Positions 1 to 12,830 of a stretch of DNA of 64,000 nt are shown piece by piece (position 1 is the stretch's first letter; every line of letters begins with the position of its first letter). The position numbers and the translations under genes are program-made. Source of the DNA: Hoplostethus atlanticus (taxonomy: Eukaryota > Chordata > Actinopteri > Trachichthyiformes > Trachichthyidae); assembly GCA_034670405.1 (NCBI GenBank), contig JAXDDX010000055.1:1054001-1118000 (forward strand), written 5' to 3'. A model generated the notes under the pieces. That model made no database searches, had not been told where the DNA came from, and saw only the letters and a program-made list of their open reading frames with translations.

Positions 1-474
1 TTCCTCTTCACTTCATGTTTTTGTTTTTCGTTTGAAGCGTGAAAGACGTTTGCGAAACGAAGCGCGCGATGGATGCGATAAACCCTAACAGAAAGCAGTT
101 AGGCAGCGAAAGTTGTAATTCAAAAAAAAAAGTTATGACATTCTTCTCTTGACTTCTAAAATACAACTGCCGGTGATAATACTTTTCCCAAAATTTGAGA
201 ACAATTATTGCATGTGCACAAAAGTCTCGAGGAGAGGAGAGGATGGAGAAAGAAAAACAATATATTTTGACATACTCTCACTTAAACTGTGTCTAGGTCG
301 ATGGTCTTGGGGGTCCGGTGAAGAGTTAAAAGACGAAAAGGAGGGAAAAGAGGAGGAGGGAATAAAGAGACAGAGAAACAGAAAGAGGAGGAAAGGTTGT
401 AGGTTGTGGAGGGGTTAAAGCCATCAGTAAATTACGGAGCGGAGTCCGGCCAGATGGAATGTGGGGGGTTAAAA

Positions 475-1165
475 CCTGTCCGTGTGTGTGACGTCATCCA
501 ATTGGAGTCGGAGTTAAAGTGGTCTCCCTGACACCATGGGGTGGGTTAAATTGTCCTTGTGATGCCATTATGGTTTTAAAGCGGTCCCTGTGATGTCATG
601 AGGAAGATTAAGCTGGTTCTTGTGGTCATGTGGGGGTGTCATGTTTGATTTCATAACCTGTGACATCATGAATCGATTAAACCAGCTCCCTATGACATCT
701 TGAGTGGGTTAAACCGGTTCCTGTGACATCATGAGTGGGTTAAACAAGTCCCTGTGACACCATAAGTGGGTTAAACCGCTCCTTGTGACACCATGAGTGG
801 GTTAAAGTGCTCCCTGTGACATCATGAGTGGGTAAAAACACTCCCTGAGACATCATGAGTGGGTAAAAGCACTCCCTGGGACATCATGAGTGGGTCAAAC
901 CGCTCCCTAAACTGCTCCTTGTGACATCTTGAGTGGATTAAACCGGTTCCTGTGACATCATGAGTGGGTTAAACAAGTCCCTGTGACATCATGAGTGGGT
1001 TAAACCGCTCCCTAAACTGCTCGTGACATCATGAGTGGGTTAAACAAGTTCCTGTGACATCATGAACGGGTTAAAGCGCTCCCTGTGACATCGTGAGTGG
1101 GTTAAAGCACTCCCTGTGACATCTTGAGTGGGTTAAACCAGTCCCTGTGACATGAGAGGACATGA
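475..1165. repeat. Degenerate minisatellite, ~27-28 bp unit
   Basis: About two dozen head-to-tail copies of a unit read as CCTGTGACATCATGAGTGGG followed by TTAAAC and a variable GCTC/AAGT end. Copies from about 660 to 1140 are well conserved; those from 475 to 650 are decayed and vary in length. A short extra block (CCTAAACTGCTC) recurs at about 905 and 1009, which suggests a higher-order duplication. Almost every unit contains TGACATCA, one base from a CRE (TGACGTCA), and an exact TGACGTCA lies at about 489. No spacers and no coding potential. Confidence 0.9.
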
Positions 1166-2515
1166 GTGGTCCCTGTGACAACTCCCTTTTTTGGAGAGCA
1201 AGGAAGGTAGACCAAGGGTGACCACAACATATCTAGCAGGGTTATATTTAAGTTATGTCAGTTATGTCAGTGATTCACAAAATGGGGTCCTTGCATGCTT
1301 CAGGGGTCCTTGATGCAGGGGTTCCAGGAAGTCCCCCTACCCGCAGCAAAATATAGGAATGTTAATTTCACTATCATTATTTCAATTGAGTATGATAACA
1401 TGTAGACACTCTGCCATCCACCCTAAGTCCAAATTTGATCTTCTAGTTTTTTTATCACTACAATGGGGGGCAAAGATCAATTAGTAATAACCAGAAAAAG
1501 ATTTGGAGGCCATATAAAAAAGGAAAGCATCAGGGAAGCATTCAGAACCAATGTTTCCTCTAAGATGATAATTATGTAACTAATGTCTAATAATTTATCA
1601 AATTGAACAAATAATTATGTCTTATTAGTCATTGCTCCACTTGTTCCCCAGGAGTTTAGTGGATATAAGCGGGTTTAGAAGATTTGGGGACCACAGCTCA
1701 GGGTTTAGTGAATCAACGCCCCTGCTGCTATTTATTTCATATAAAGTTAGGACGGTTAGAGAATAAAATAGAAATGACTGTTCTGGTCAGAGGTTTCAGG
1801 TTTCTCCCTATGATTACCACCTCACTTACAGTACAGACAGTTTTAGTATTCACTAAATATGTTGCTTATTGCATAAAAAAAAAAGTTTTTCCAGGTAGTG
1901 TGTCAGATGTACTGGACTTGCCAAATGAAAGACTGACATTGGCAAAGATTATCGTTTTCAAAGAACATAAGTTCACAGTTGAATACATTTTCAACAATTA
2001 GCATTAGCATCACTCAGATATAGCACTTCAAATCTTTTTTTTTGTTTTTATTTTAATACCATTGTAAAACTCCTTTGGAGGCTATTTGACAAACACACAA
2101 ACAAAAGGCTGTAAACATAAAACGCAAACCTTTAAACATTCTTCATAGGTGCCTTGCCAACACACTCCAATATGTAGTCAGTGAGTGTGGTTACATGCAC
2201 ATTCATATTCCTATATGACCTGGAATCATTAACTATGAGCTCATATCTCGACAGCGGGACGCCCAAATGTAATGGTATAGGCTAATATTAGCAGAGACAC
2301 TGAGGCATGTATGCAATCTCACCAGTTTTTACCACTGGTTGCTGCAGACTGTGCCAGCTCAGTCGCCATGGTAACATTCACACTGTTATGTTTATATAAT
2401 GTATGCAAGTATATTTGTGATCAGGATATTAAGATGTACATAACAGCTTATATGACCTCATCTGGGATATGAGCTGGTATCTGGAATATTTGGTGCATGT
2501 ACACACACGCGCGCA

Positions 2516-2563
<48 letters not shown>

Positions 2564-4459
2564 TCAGTAGTAAACATACAGTCACACAGAGGAAACCAAC
2601 GTCACTGGTACAGTTTCTCTAACTGTAAGGTTGTGATGCAGTGAGCAAATCTTTTGGACAATGTAGTTGGGCCACACTCCCAGCGACAGGTAACAAATTG
2701 ACCCAGGGATCAAAAATCTAGTCAAAATTATTCCTGGCAACAACACGTTCCTCTAGAGGCAAATCTCTCGGGATGGTTGCCCGTCAAAAGTTGCACAAAA
2801 AAGTTGACCTACGTATCATTGCCTTTGAGGGAAAGACGTGGTTCATATCGTGGGTCATAACGGGCCCAAGGACGAACTTCGGTAGAGCTCATTTTAAAGC
2901 ATTACAGAATTTAATGACAGTATGAAGAAAAGGCATTGTAGTATACAAAGCATGGCGCTTCAGCAACTGGATCACAACTCAGTTATCGTCTGTCACATTT
3001 AACTAATAAATAATAATTTAAGTTATTGAAATGAATAAAATAGGTTGTCATCTACCTGAAATGTTTCAAGAAATCAACATAACACACGACTTCAGTAACT
3101 CTAAAACTGTTTGATTTGCGTTGAAAGGAAATGTTAGTACCGGCGGACGTGGTAGTGCATGATTTAAGAGGACGGCTTCAGTGTGCTGACTCCAGTGCTG
3201 CTGACAAATTCATCAAAGTATTGGAAAGAGAAGAGAAGAAGACGAGAATAGAACAGAGAGGAATGTAAACAGAAAACAAGAGCGCTGGAACAGTTGAGGG
3301 AGAAAACAAGGGATCAGAGGAAAACCGAAGAGCAGAAGGAATGGGAAACTAGGAGTAGGGATACAATATCACTTTTCACTGGGAGGCCACTATGGGGACA
3401 TTGTCCCCCCCCAACCCAATGAGCACAGGGGAGAAATTTAGGAGCATGATCTGTGGAAGAAAAATGATAATGCTCATTCGTACTCTGATTTTCAAGCTGC
3501 AAATCCACCTTCTTCAATAATGGTAGCACTGCAGAAGCCCGACTCCCAATAGAGTTGTAAACTATAGGTATGGGCTGACAGAAAATCTACCCAGTCTATT
3601 ACTTTTATTGAACTACATAGACATGATCATGACCTGGAGTGCATTGGGCAAAAATGATTGATATAATTACATTTTTCTACCATACTGAGGTTTAACATAT
3701 TACGTGAAAATCACAGGAAATCAACTTGTTCTTTGGATTCCTGATGTATTATACTTAGGTCAAGTTTATCAGAATTGATTATTGGGTAAGCTCTCTAAGT
3801 TCTGACCTACCACTGTCCAATGCATCCAATGCATGTATTGGTACTGGTGGAGTCCTATTAGGAGTGGAAGTAACAGTCACAGGCACACGTCTCTCAAGAG
3901 AAACTCAACAAGGAAAACGAAATACCAGGCTTACAACGAAAGCTGAAACGCAGCACAGCATGAGACTGAGGTGCTCCTTATTTCTGTCAGAGCTTGACAT
4001 TTATGCCTGAATTTGATGGGACCTGGCTGGACCCAAGTTGGGCTGAATTTCTCACTTAATTGCTGGAGTTGGGGTCAAAATGATCGCTGAAAAACAGCAA
4101 TATATCATTAGAAATGTATTAGCAATATTGGCATTGGTGGGGTTTGGTCTCACAGAAAGCGATATGCCCCGGGCTCGGTTTGGAAATGGAAATGTTTTGG
4201 GCTTCGGGGTCAGGCTGGGTCCAACCTTTCAGTCAAGATCTAACCTGTATACTGTATATTTGACTCTGTTGCTTCAAAATGAGGGTCTGTTCTTAACTGC
4301 TACAGGGGGAGCCCCCAATTCGTGTAGATAAATCCGGAAATGCATACACACAAGGAATGTACCAAGTCCTCCGCCTTTTCTCCTCTGTTCCCCCATCGAA
4401 ACCTCCAACCCCCTCTGTCTCGTAGTGGTTGGGTCCGGCGGCCACAGAGCAGTGCGTCT
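1166..4459. other. Intergenic DNA and probable ap3m2 3' UTR
   Basis: No gene recognised. The right end must contain the minus-strand 3' UTR of ap3m2, whose stop codon is at 4460-4462. A possible minus-strand AATAAA (plus-strand TTTATT) lies at 3604-3609, but I cannot tell which site is used. The short open frames here (for example around 1684-2001, 3314-3529 and 4080-4331) lack composition bias, splice structure or family resemblance and are treated as chance. A CA microsatellite is at 2501-2560. Confidence 0.6.
2501..2560. repeat. CA/CG microsatellite
   Basis: Alternating purine-pyrimidine tract: ACACACACGCGCGCACGCGC followed by an uninterrupted run of AC to 2560. Potential Z-DNA-forming composition; otherwise an ordinary dinucleotide repeat. 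Confidence 0.95.
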
Positions 4460-7400
4460 CTATGTCCGGACCTGGAACTTGCCAGCCTTGGTCATATACT
4501 TGATGCCCTTGAAGGGTTTGTACTTCTCACCGTACATGTCCAAACGATTCACCTTCAGTCCTGTCGAGAGAGGACACAACAATCATTTACCAACGCACGG
4601 GATTTGATGTGCCTATTGTGGTGCCGTTAAACAAGGGTGAGCGCCTGCATAGAAACTTGGCTTGGGTGTTAGAGGTTAGTGGGTGGGTCAGAGTGGGGTT
4701 CCTTAATTAGATGTTCGCTGATTGGAGTGATGCACAGCAAGCATAAAAAGTAGGTTTTATCCAATCATAGTAACTACATGTTAGTGTGCACTGTTTTCAT
4801 ACATTAACCTGACTCCAATCTATGATCATAGGCTGTGAAATTCAAATCATAAATGAACTATCAACGGCAAAAGGACGACGTGCCTATGCATTGGTGATCA
4901 CCCGATCAGCGATGACCTATTAAGAACGTTTATTGGCCAATTACGTGGCCGATAGCCGAATTACGACAGCTCCAGAACTCCATACCGATCCTCAGCACTG
5001 ATCAGACCTATGCTCACTTACACTACATTTCCGGAAAAGACAGAAAAGCAATACCATGGATCAGGGTGCCTACAGATTTCCATTTCACAATTCCATACTT
5101 TTTCTAGGCTTTCATTTCTTGAGGTTTTTGGTAGGTGTTCAATGCAGTGTATGCTGATGGTAATTGCATAACTGTGCAACTACCATCAGTTGCATGACTG
5201 TCAACTAGGCCATATCACTCTATAGCTTACAATATATGGAATCAGAGTGGGTTGACAACGGCCTAAAATGTGTAATCAAGTGTATCAAAATTGACACTGA
5301 TATGAGCCTTTTTTGTAGCATAAGATTTTTAATTTCCTGAATTGAACGGATTCAAAGTGAACTGACCCCAAACATGCTGGAGAATTAACCTGAATTCTTA
5401 TAGAATTTCTCATGTGTGGTGTATTTGTTGGATATGGTGCCACCTAATGGTAGATGCATGACTGTGCTCCCGGAACGGGGCGGTCAGGTGGAGGTCAGCT
5501 GAGCAGGCTGTGGTGAAAGCTGTTAGTGTGTGAGAGGGTTTGGGCCCAACCTACTCTCATTTCAAAATGTCACATGAAAACACAGTTCACTGCACATTTA
5601 CTCAAAAAGGCACAAGAGTCTGATCAGCTCTGTGGGCGTATTAACAAGATGCTTTTTGACAGGATATCTAAAAACGTGACAAAGGTGCAAAGGAAAGCCA
5701 CCGTACCTGGTTGAGTTTGTGGTATGGTGAGGCTTTTCCAGAAATCAAGGCTCTCTTGTATGCAGAGGTTTGTGGATCCTTGATTGCCTTGATTTCAGGA
5801 AAAGCTTCGAAATACCGCACACTTCCAGGCTTCCTTTCCTTTTCCGCCTTTTTCACATTTACTCTTAATCAATTCATTCATGATGGGATACATGAACCTT
5901 TCATTAAAAAGGAGGGGGTTTCCTATTAATGGACTGTGTGGATGTCTGTGAATGTGTGTGTGTACCTGAAATGGCCATCTGTTGGATCTTGAACTGGATG
6001 TTGATGGAGGGGTTCTCGTCGGGCTTGGAGGCCCCGGCCTGCAGACTCATGGAGCCTTTCAGACTGGGCAGCTTCTGGGGGTTGATCTTCCCAACGTCCC
6101 AGGTCAACAACTAGCCAACACACACACACACGCACACGACGTCAAGAGGTTACTTCCAACATGAGATCACCACCATTTTGAAAGAAAAAAAAGTCACAAC
6201 TTCTCTGACACGAGGATTGACAGCATTGGAGGAAAACAAATGATGGTGTTTTTAAAAAGAGAGAATAGGTTACTTTAAGGTCCCATATTACATGGATGAA
6301 TGTGGATAGAAGCATTTTGGTTAAGAACATTTACACAGACCTTTCAATAACTTAAAAAATGCATTTTTACAAACTTGCTTTTCTGCAATGTTTTATTCAG
6401 CTTTAATTCCTGTTGTCGTTTTGCTTCAATGTTCTTTAAATGTCTTCATTTCTCTTTAAATTCCACACTTTTTCCATGCAATGACTTCTTTTGGTTGGCG
6501 TTCAGAATGATGATTAACTTCAGCCATGGTTTCATGCACACAATCGTATACATTCTCCCCGTCTTTGAGGGCCAATGCGTGCACACAAACACACAATATC
6601 AGTACCTTGGTGACTGGGTCGAAGGTGTACGTCCCCTGGGAGGGGTTGAGGTTGGTGTTGAGGACGCCTCGGGGCAGCTGGCTGCTGACCAGGACCGACT
6701 CCACGGCCTTGCCCATGGTCTGCTTGGGACCCAGTGTCAAGTCAAAACGACCCTGGGAGCTGCCCTCACGGAAGGTGATGTTGTGCTTGACGTACACCGG
6801 GATGGCCACCAGGCTGGGGAACAAGCAGGCAAACACACCGCGGGTCAGAGTCACACCAGCCGATGAGACTGGGAACATGAATGTTTGTGAATCTTCTGGT
6901 ATGTAAGAGGGATGCGTTGTAGTGTAAAAACTTTTTCGACTTTTATCTTGTTTCTATACAAAGGGTAGTTTCATCCAAGCAATCTCATTGGTCAAAGACA
7001 CATTTACACCATGCTGATAGTTCCCATTAAACCTTGACAAGCCAGTAGCAACTCTTGAGGTCACCAAGGAGCTATCTGTTTTTGTTTTTAGTATCCTTTC
7101 AATTCATTGTCCCATGATGGTCTAAAAGATTTTTCAGAGGCTTTTCCACCCTGACAATAATACAATTCTGGAGGAAACAATTAATTTATGTGGATTTTTG
7201 GCATGAAAATGGTCACATCTAAAAAGGTATGGAATATCAGCACACAATAATTGGCTATCGGCAGCATCAAAAACACCGTAACCCCCGTAACCAGCCATTT
7301 TCACTATTTCACCAGCCAAATCCATTTTTTAAATATTAAAGAACCTCCCAAAAATGACTGGTCACCTGCCAAAGTTGCTGGCAGAGTAAAACCCCCATTA

Positions 7401-10400
7401 GTGCCATTAGTAAAATCCTATGTTTCATCTTATCTTATCTCTATTTACTTAACTTTTACCACCCAGGGTTTTCACTATGTAGGACTGTACCGCATAAACA
7501 AATGCATTTACACACATAAATCACCAGAGAACCAGGTCACAGATGAAAACAGTATGGACAAATTAGATGGACAAAGCAAGATCGGCCCTATCTTTTAAAC
7601 TCCTATTTACCCAGGCACGTTGACTAGGAGCGTCAAAAATGGGGATCGTCGCAAAATGTAATTTGCCAATTGGGTGAATCCAAACTGTTTTGACCAATGG
7701 AAATAGATCTTCATAAGACATCAAGACATGTTTACGGGGTACAGTGTCAACAATTGGAAAGCTACACAGCAAACATCAAGCCTTTGCTTTGATATTTGGG
7801 GAAGAGTACACTAATCCAAATAGCCACCAAAATACAACTGAACTATTCACTAGCACCAATATACTGCTAGTCTACATTTTCTATGCACTTTATACGCTTC
7901 ATTTTGTCCAGCTCTCATTGAACGACACGGATACAGCTCCACCTCCAATGTAAATACACATAGAAATACCTTGTTGCCCTTAGTGGATGGAGACTGCATA
8001 GGAACAATAAGAAGGGAGGGGAAAGTCAGGTAAATAATGTCAGGTCTACGCAAGGAGATTACCCAGAATGCCCACCGTGGCCCTCATGTAAAATTCCATT
8101 ACTTTTCCATGACTAAATCAGAGCTCTAGGAGGGGTAAACAGTCTGGTTTCCAATACAGTTGGCCACGCTGTGGGGAAAAACAGCTGAAAGCCACCATCT
8201 ATTGCAATGACGTGTGAGTTCATTTGTAAAATACATTCTGGTAAATTCCTATAAAGTGACCGATTTGTAAAAATTCCGACTTTCCCTGTCTGGAATACAT
8301 ATCAGATTCCATGATATTCCAGAAATTCCAAGACCAGTGGGAACCCTGTATGAGCAGATGCTGAGGGAAAAGACACTGACTTCTGCGAGCTGACGTGGTA
8401 GGACAGCAGCCTGAAGTTTCCGTCGGGGGGGATGAAGGAGAGGATCCGCTCGGCCTCCCAGCGCTTGAACCGAACACACGGGTGGAAGCTGACATCATCC
8501 AACAGCCGAGGATTCTGTTAGGGTGGAGAGTCTAAGTTTAACCAGTCGTACAGCTGTATCCAGTTGCTTTTGCTGATGGGTTACAATATTTCCAGTTCCT
8601 TTACTGAATTTACTGAAGAAATTCAACACTGTGAAACTGTAAATCATACAGCATTGGATATGAAAATGTGATAAAAAGGTTACACACACTGTGCAGTCAA
8701 ATGACACAAATTCTACAGTGCGAGTCATCTCACTTTACCAAATAACCCACTGTATTTCTCTTCACATCACAAAACTTGAAATACAATAAATGTACTCAAA
8801 ATGCTGCATGTTTAACATATAAATCAAAACCAAGTCTATGATAAAATGTCTCAATTAGTGTGTCCAATCAGCAACAAGGAATCGTTGTTCAATAGTACAC
8901 ATTGAGTCACGTTAATGGGTTTTGTTTTCTGACTTGCTCAAATTGTGCCCAAGGCAACAATGTTAAAAGACAATACTTGCAGCAGAAGAAGCAGTGAGGT
9001 GTGTACTGCAGCAGAGGTGTGTACTGATGCAGGGGGGAAATCCCCAGTAGGGGAAAATGACCAATAGGGGTCAGTCTACACAAACTCTACCAAAATTACA
9101 AAAACTTAAATGCACACCAGTGGATTTTGTTGTTTATCTTGATAACTTGGTAACTTCCTTGATAACTAAAGTTTATTATTAGAAGCTCTGCAACAGCTGG
9201 GTAGAGCTGTGTGGCCCCGATGATGCTAGATGGCGTTGAAATTGGACGTGCGAACGTGTATATATACCGTTGCGCTATGACACTCACAACTGACAATAAT
9301 GCATAACCCCCGAGCACCTTAAAAGCACTAGCGCACATGTTAATATTTCTGAAGGCTGAGAACAGAGGCTAAATGCTGGGTTAGTAAACTCACCATAAAT
9401 GAGAGCGTGAGGTCAGGCATGCCGGTCAGTTTCACACAGGCGTCAATCACTCCTTGGATTTCTGCAGTGATGGTGGAGCCTAAAGGTTTAAGGGGGAGAA
9501 AACAACAACAACAATAATAATGTCATCAGACGGTAATAACAACTTCTAATACTAAAGATAGTAATATTTTAGTAGGGTTTGACCGAAATGGGTCTTTTTT
9601 GATTGAAGCTGCTGACCGCTGGTATTTTGTGCTGAGATAATAAAGCAATGTAGTGTTTTGCCCCAAATTCTATTGTTGGCAGGGTGGAAAAGCCTCTGAA
9701 ACAGGTTAAGGGTTTCCTATAGACCACCAGTGTAGTATTGATCACTTCTACAATAAATATGTAATCAAACAATCAGCATCATATCCATCATATTAGAGGT
9801 GGACCACATTGACTGAATAATATCCCATTTTTAACGAAAGGGTACCAAGTGAGACCTAATATGGTAGTAGTGCAGTATAACAGTAACTAATAGTAACTAA
9901 GTGATAATAACTAATATGGAAGTCTTTTAGATAGGACAGCGGTACCTGACTTGTCGATGATGGCGTCGATCTCCTCGACCACAGTCAAAGTAGGCTTCGT
10001 TGTTGGTGTATTTGACGCCGGTGCGCCGCCACGGCACCACCGACAACTGGCCTGTTGGGAGCTGTTCGCCCACATTGGTGCTGCCTGGAAATCAGAGATG
10101 AAACCAACGTGAAATAACAAGCACGTTACCAATGCACAGGATTTGACGTTGTAATCCCTTCCTGCCATAATACAGGGGGGAGCATTCGTGCACATTCTAA
10201 CATCACTATCATGATCTGACTCTGTTAATTCCCTGAATACTGAAAGGAAAAAAAAAATCAAGGCCTGATGGAATAGTCTGTTGCCGTGCTGCAATAAATC
10301 ACTGTCAACTTCTCTGGGGCCAAAGCCCGTTGTATCGGGCAGATAATTATTTTCCCACACAGTCCTACACAGCACAGTTCCAGCTACGTAACAACATGAG

Positions 10401-11235
10401 GGCAGTTCACACATCATTCAGCGGGGTGAAGCATGATGCGTGTCCCGTGATTAATATAGAAAATAAAGACCCATAAATGAATTACAGCCTTTGTTGTGAC
10501 TCGGGGAGCGCCTTACCACAGTCTTGCTGCCTGCAGAATGGGGAAAAGTACCTCCAGTCAGCAGCCGACAGAAGCTACATTTTGGTTGGTTTGGCTGGTA
10601 GTATTCTAAAGATTTAGTTGCCTCCCAAATAGTGAAGGGGTCTGGTGGATTTTGGCATTCACCAGCAACCATGGCCTATAGACAAAAATGTTTCCTGTAC
10701 CTGTGATGGTGTTGACCATTGTGCGAAGGATGGTGGGGGGCTTGATGAGCTCTTTGAGGATGTTGGACTCTGTGGCCAGGGGGAAGCCATTGTCCAGCAT
10801 CTCCTCCAGTAGCTCATACACCACTACCACGTTGTCCTTAATGGCAGCCTCTGTGCACACTCCAAAATAGTCCTATCCATTCAAACCAGAGACAATAAAA
10901 TAAACATTTCAACGATTAAAGACAGTGGACCAAGAGAAGCAGGAAGAGGACCCGAAAACTACCTGGAACGTGTCGACGACTCGGTGCAGGAACTCGATGA
11001 CGAAGAGCGGCGGCACCTCGCTCTGGATGACGGCCACAAAGTAGATGCGGTGCCGGAGCACGCTGATGAGGTAGTGGTGCGGGGTGGGGATCACCGGCGG
11101 GACGTTCTCCGGCTCGGTGGCGCGCTCCTGGGCCTCGAAGAAGTAGTCGCACACGGAGCGGCTGACCACGCTCTTCCAGTGCTTCTCCAGGAAGATGTCC
11201 CCCGAGGCGTTGACCAGGAACAGGCTGTGGATCAT
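4460..11235 (-). CDS. ap3m2: AP-3 complex subunit mu-2 (adaptor medium chain), 8 coding exons
   Basis: Medium subunit of the AP-3 adaptor complex, which sorts cargo from endosomes/TGN to lysosome-related organelles and synaptic vesicles; the mu C-terminal domain binds tyrosine-based YxxPhi signals. Coding exons in transcription order: 11235-10963, 10872-10701, 10084-9946, 9479-9394, 8514-8381, 6813-6606, 6110-5966, 4560-4460 (stop TAG 4460-4462). All junctions are GT/AG and phases agree. The start (MIHSLFLVNASGDIFLEKHW) opens the longin-like N-terminal domain; the mu homology domain begins in exon 3-4 and the protein ends in the family-typical KAGKFQVRT. Total length is 1258 nt, i.e. 418 residues plus stop once one surplus base is discounted, matching the known 418-residue AP3M1/AP3M2 length. 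That base (9983) frameshifts the gene as written. Paralogue choice (M2 over M1) rests mainly on adjacency to kat6a. Confidence 0.93.
4561..5965 (-). other. ap3m2: ap3m2 last intron
   Basis: Intron between the last two coding exons, with donor GT at 5964-5965 and acceptor AG at 4561-4562 (minus strand). It contains the palindrome at 5714-5823 and, at 4736-4790, one copy of a dispersed repeat that recurs near 28735-28860. Nothing else recognised. Confidence 0.8.
5714..5823. repeat. Imperfect palindrome / hairpin (MITE-like) in ap3m2 intron
   Basis: Arms 5714-5750 and 5787-5823 are inverted copies that match at about 31 of 37 positions, including the shared core GAAATCAAGG and GCTTTTCC. They are separated by a 36-base loop. 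Because of the symmetry, both strands translate to nearly the same peptide, which explains the overlapping opposite open frames here. It lies in the last ap3m2 intron. The size fits either a decayed palindromic MITE or a pre-miRNA-sized hairpin; I see no flanking target duplication that would decide. Confidence 0.8.
7137..7180 (-). repeat. Dispersed repeat family A, copy 1
   Basis: On the minus strand this reads CAGAATTGTATTATTG followed by GGTGGAAAAGCCT. The same core recurs on the plus strand at about 9660-9700 (GGGTGGAAAAGCCTCTGAAA) and 26828-26866 (CAGAATTGTATTCTGG then GGTGGAAAAGCCTCTGAAAC). Three copies in 64 kb indicate a mobile-element family; full boundaries are not visible. Confidence 0.65.
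9655..9760 (+). repeat. Dispersed repeat family A, copy 2
   Basis: Contains AAATTCTATTGTTGG followed by GGGTGGAAAAGCCTCTGAAA, shared with the copies near 7137 and 26828. It lies in the ap3m2 intron between coding exons 3 and 4. Family not identified. Confidence 0.6.
9946..10084 (-). CDS. ap3m2: ap3m2 coding exon 3 (overall exon 4) with a 1-nt insertion
   Basis: This exon encodes the start of the mu homology domain (GSTNVGEQLPTGQLSVVPWR, then KYTNNEAYFD). After Asp182 the frame breaks. The DNA reads TTTGACTGTGGTCGAG, where continuing the family sequence (VVEEIDAIIDKSG) needs TTTGACGTGGTCGAG, so one T (plus-strand A at 9983) is extra. The downstream frame is intact and conserved through the last exon. 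Read literally, translation would leave the frame and stop in the next exon, truncating the protein before most of the cargo-binding domain. Splice sites on both sides are good. A base-calling or assembly error is the simplest reading; a real loss-of-function allele is possible. Confidence 0.9.
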
Positions 11236-11247
11236 TTTGGCTGGAGG

Positions 11248-12830
11248 CTGAGAAGTCGAACGCAGATACAAAGAGAAATCACTCAAAGCATCTTAAATTA
11301 ATAAAAGGTAAAAGCCTTTAATGAATTGTACGAGGTCATGCAGGATTCATTTCATTTTTGCTGTTCACATATATATTTATAATGCACATATATTTGAAAA
11401 CACAGTTCACTTTTTAGCTCTTGTAGTTCTTTACAGGGAGCCACAATACTTCAATAAAGTATTAATAATCAAGTATGAAGCATGTTTTGTTTTTTTAACC
11501 AAATCATACAGGCTCATGCACATGAAAGACTATACTACTCACAATCAACCCTAGCAAATAAGGGCTTGATTAATGATTAACAGTTGTACATAACTACAGG
11601 TGCACACTGTATTGCAAGGATGATGAGAAGATGAATGCAATTGAATGCAATTATTTTACATATATGAGAAAGTGTTTCATATGTATGTGTGTGACTATTA
11701 AATGTTTCAAGTGTATGCATGAACATTTCATATGTGTGAGCAACTAAGTTTGAATTGAGTCCTACACAGGCTCTCATACTGCAGGATCTGAACTTTGACA
11801 ACTCCAACCCAGATCTATCTTGGGCTTTATGAAGGAGTAGGACAAAATAAAAGCCCCCCCCATCAGTTCCACGCTTTCCTACAAATAGAGGACTGTTGAA
11901 AAAAAGTCGCCTCTCTGCTCACATGACGTTTTATTGCTGGCTGAAAGAGTGTTTTATGTTCTGAATAATGCAGAAGCACTGGTCATATAGTGTGTTAAGG
12001 TGGTTGTGTATCAGATCTCTCCTGTACCTTTACTTAGCGGCAAAGGTACATGCCCTTAAAATATGACTTTTCAGATTTGATTTTTTTTAAACGGGTTCAC
12101 CTGTCATTCCCATTACCTTATTCCACCAAAATGCAACGAAGTGAACGGCAGCGAGGACTATGAACCAATTCTAAAACATAAAAAACATTGAACTGAAGTG
12201 CTATTTCTTGAATTATATGTACGCCGCATTGAAGAGCTCCTAATACTTCAGGGAAACATCTTGACTCTTATTTTATATGGTGTGTTACTATGTCTAGAAG
12301 CAAGGAGACATTAAATCGCCACATTTTTAATGGAGTCTGGCGTGATGTTCTGTCCGCACGAGAACCGCACGTATGGGCGGTAATAACGTACTTCCCCAGT
12401 ACCGGGAATTAGGATGGCGGTCGACAGGCAACGTCACATACATTTACTTTAACAACAAGTATTCGCATATGCTACCTATGTGGGAAAGGTGACACCGGCC
12501 CGGCGTATTCATTAAATATGCGGCAACGCTATCGGGTTCGTTCCTGATATAACGTTACAAGAACCTAAAGGAATGTAATGTACACACAAGCTCTGTGATT
12601 AAACAGTCAACTAACTAGCTAGCTTATTCAGCAGGCTACCGAAGGCCTCAGTCTGCATCCAAAGAGCATAGATGCAACATCAATCCCTCCTCCTCCCTCG
12701 GTTGTCTTGTGATAGCGGAAAAGCCTCGTCATACGGTAAGGAGATGAGAAAACGTCAACGACAACGATTGTTCTCAGCTACAAACGGACCAATGACTGTT
12801 ATGTCGGTTTATAATATATCAGTCACTCAC
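11248..12830 (-). other. ap3m2: ap3m2 intron 1
   Basis: Intron joining the noncoding first exon to the exon carrying the start codon. The donor is CTACG|GTGAGTG at 12831/12830 and the acceptor is TTCTCAG|CCTCC at 11248/11247. Mostly AT-rich, with a weak tandem pattern of TTTCATATGTRTG-like words around 11660-11745. No coding potential recognised. Confidence 0.7.

Noticed and set aside
475..1165. CRISPR-like array of direct repeats
   Set aside because: Units are contiguous and degenerate with no unique spacers of constant length; the context is vertebrate. It is a minisatellite.
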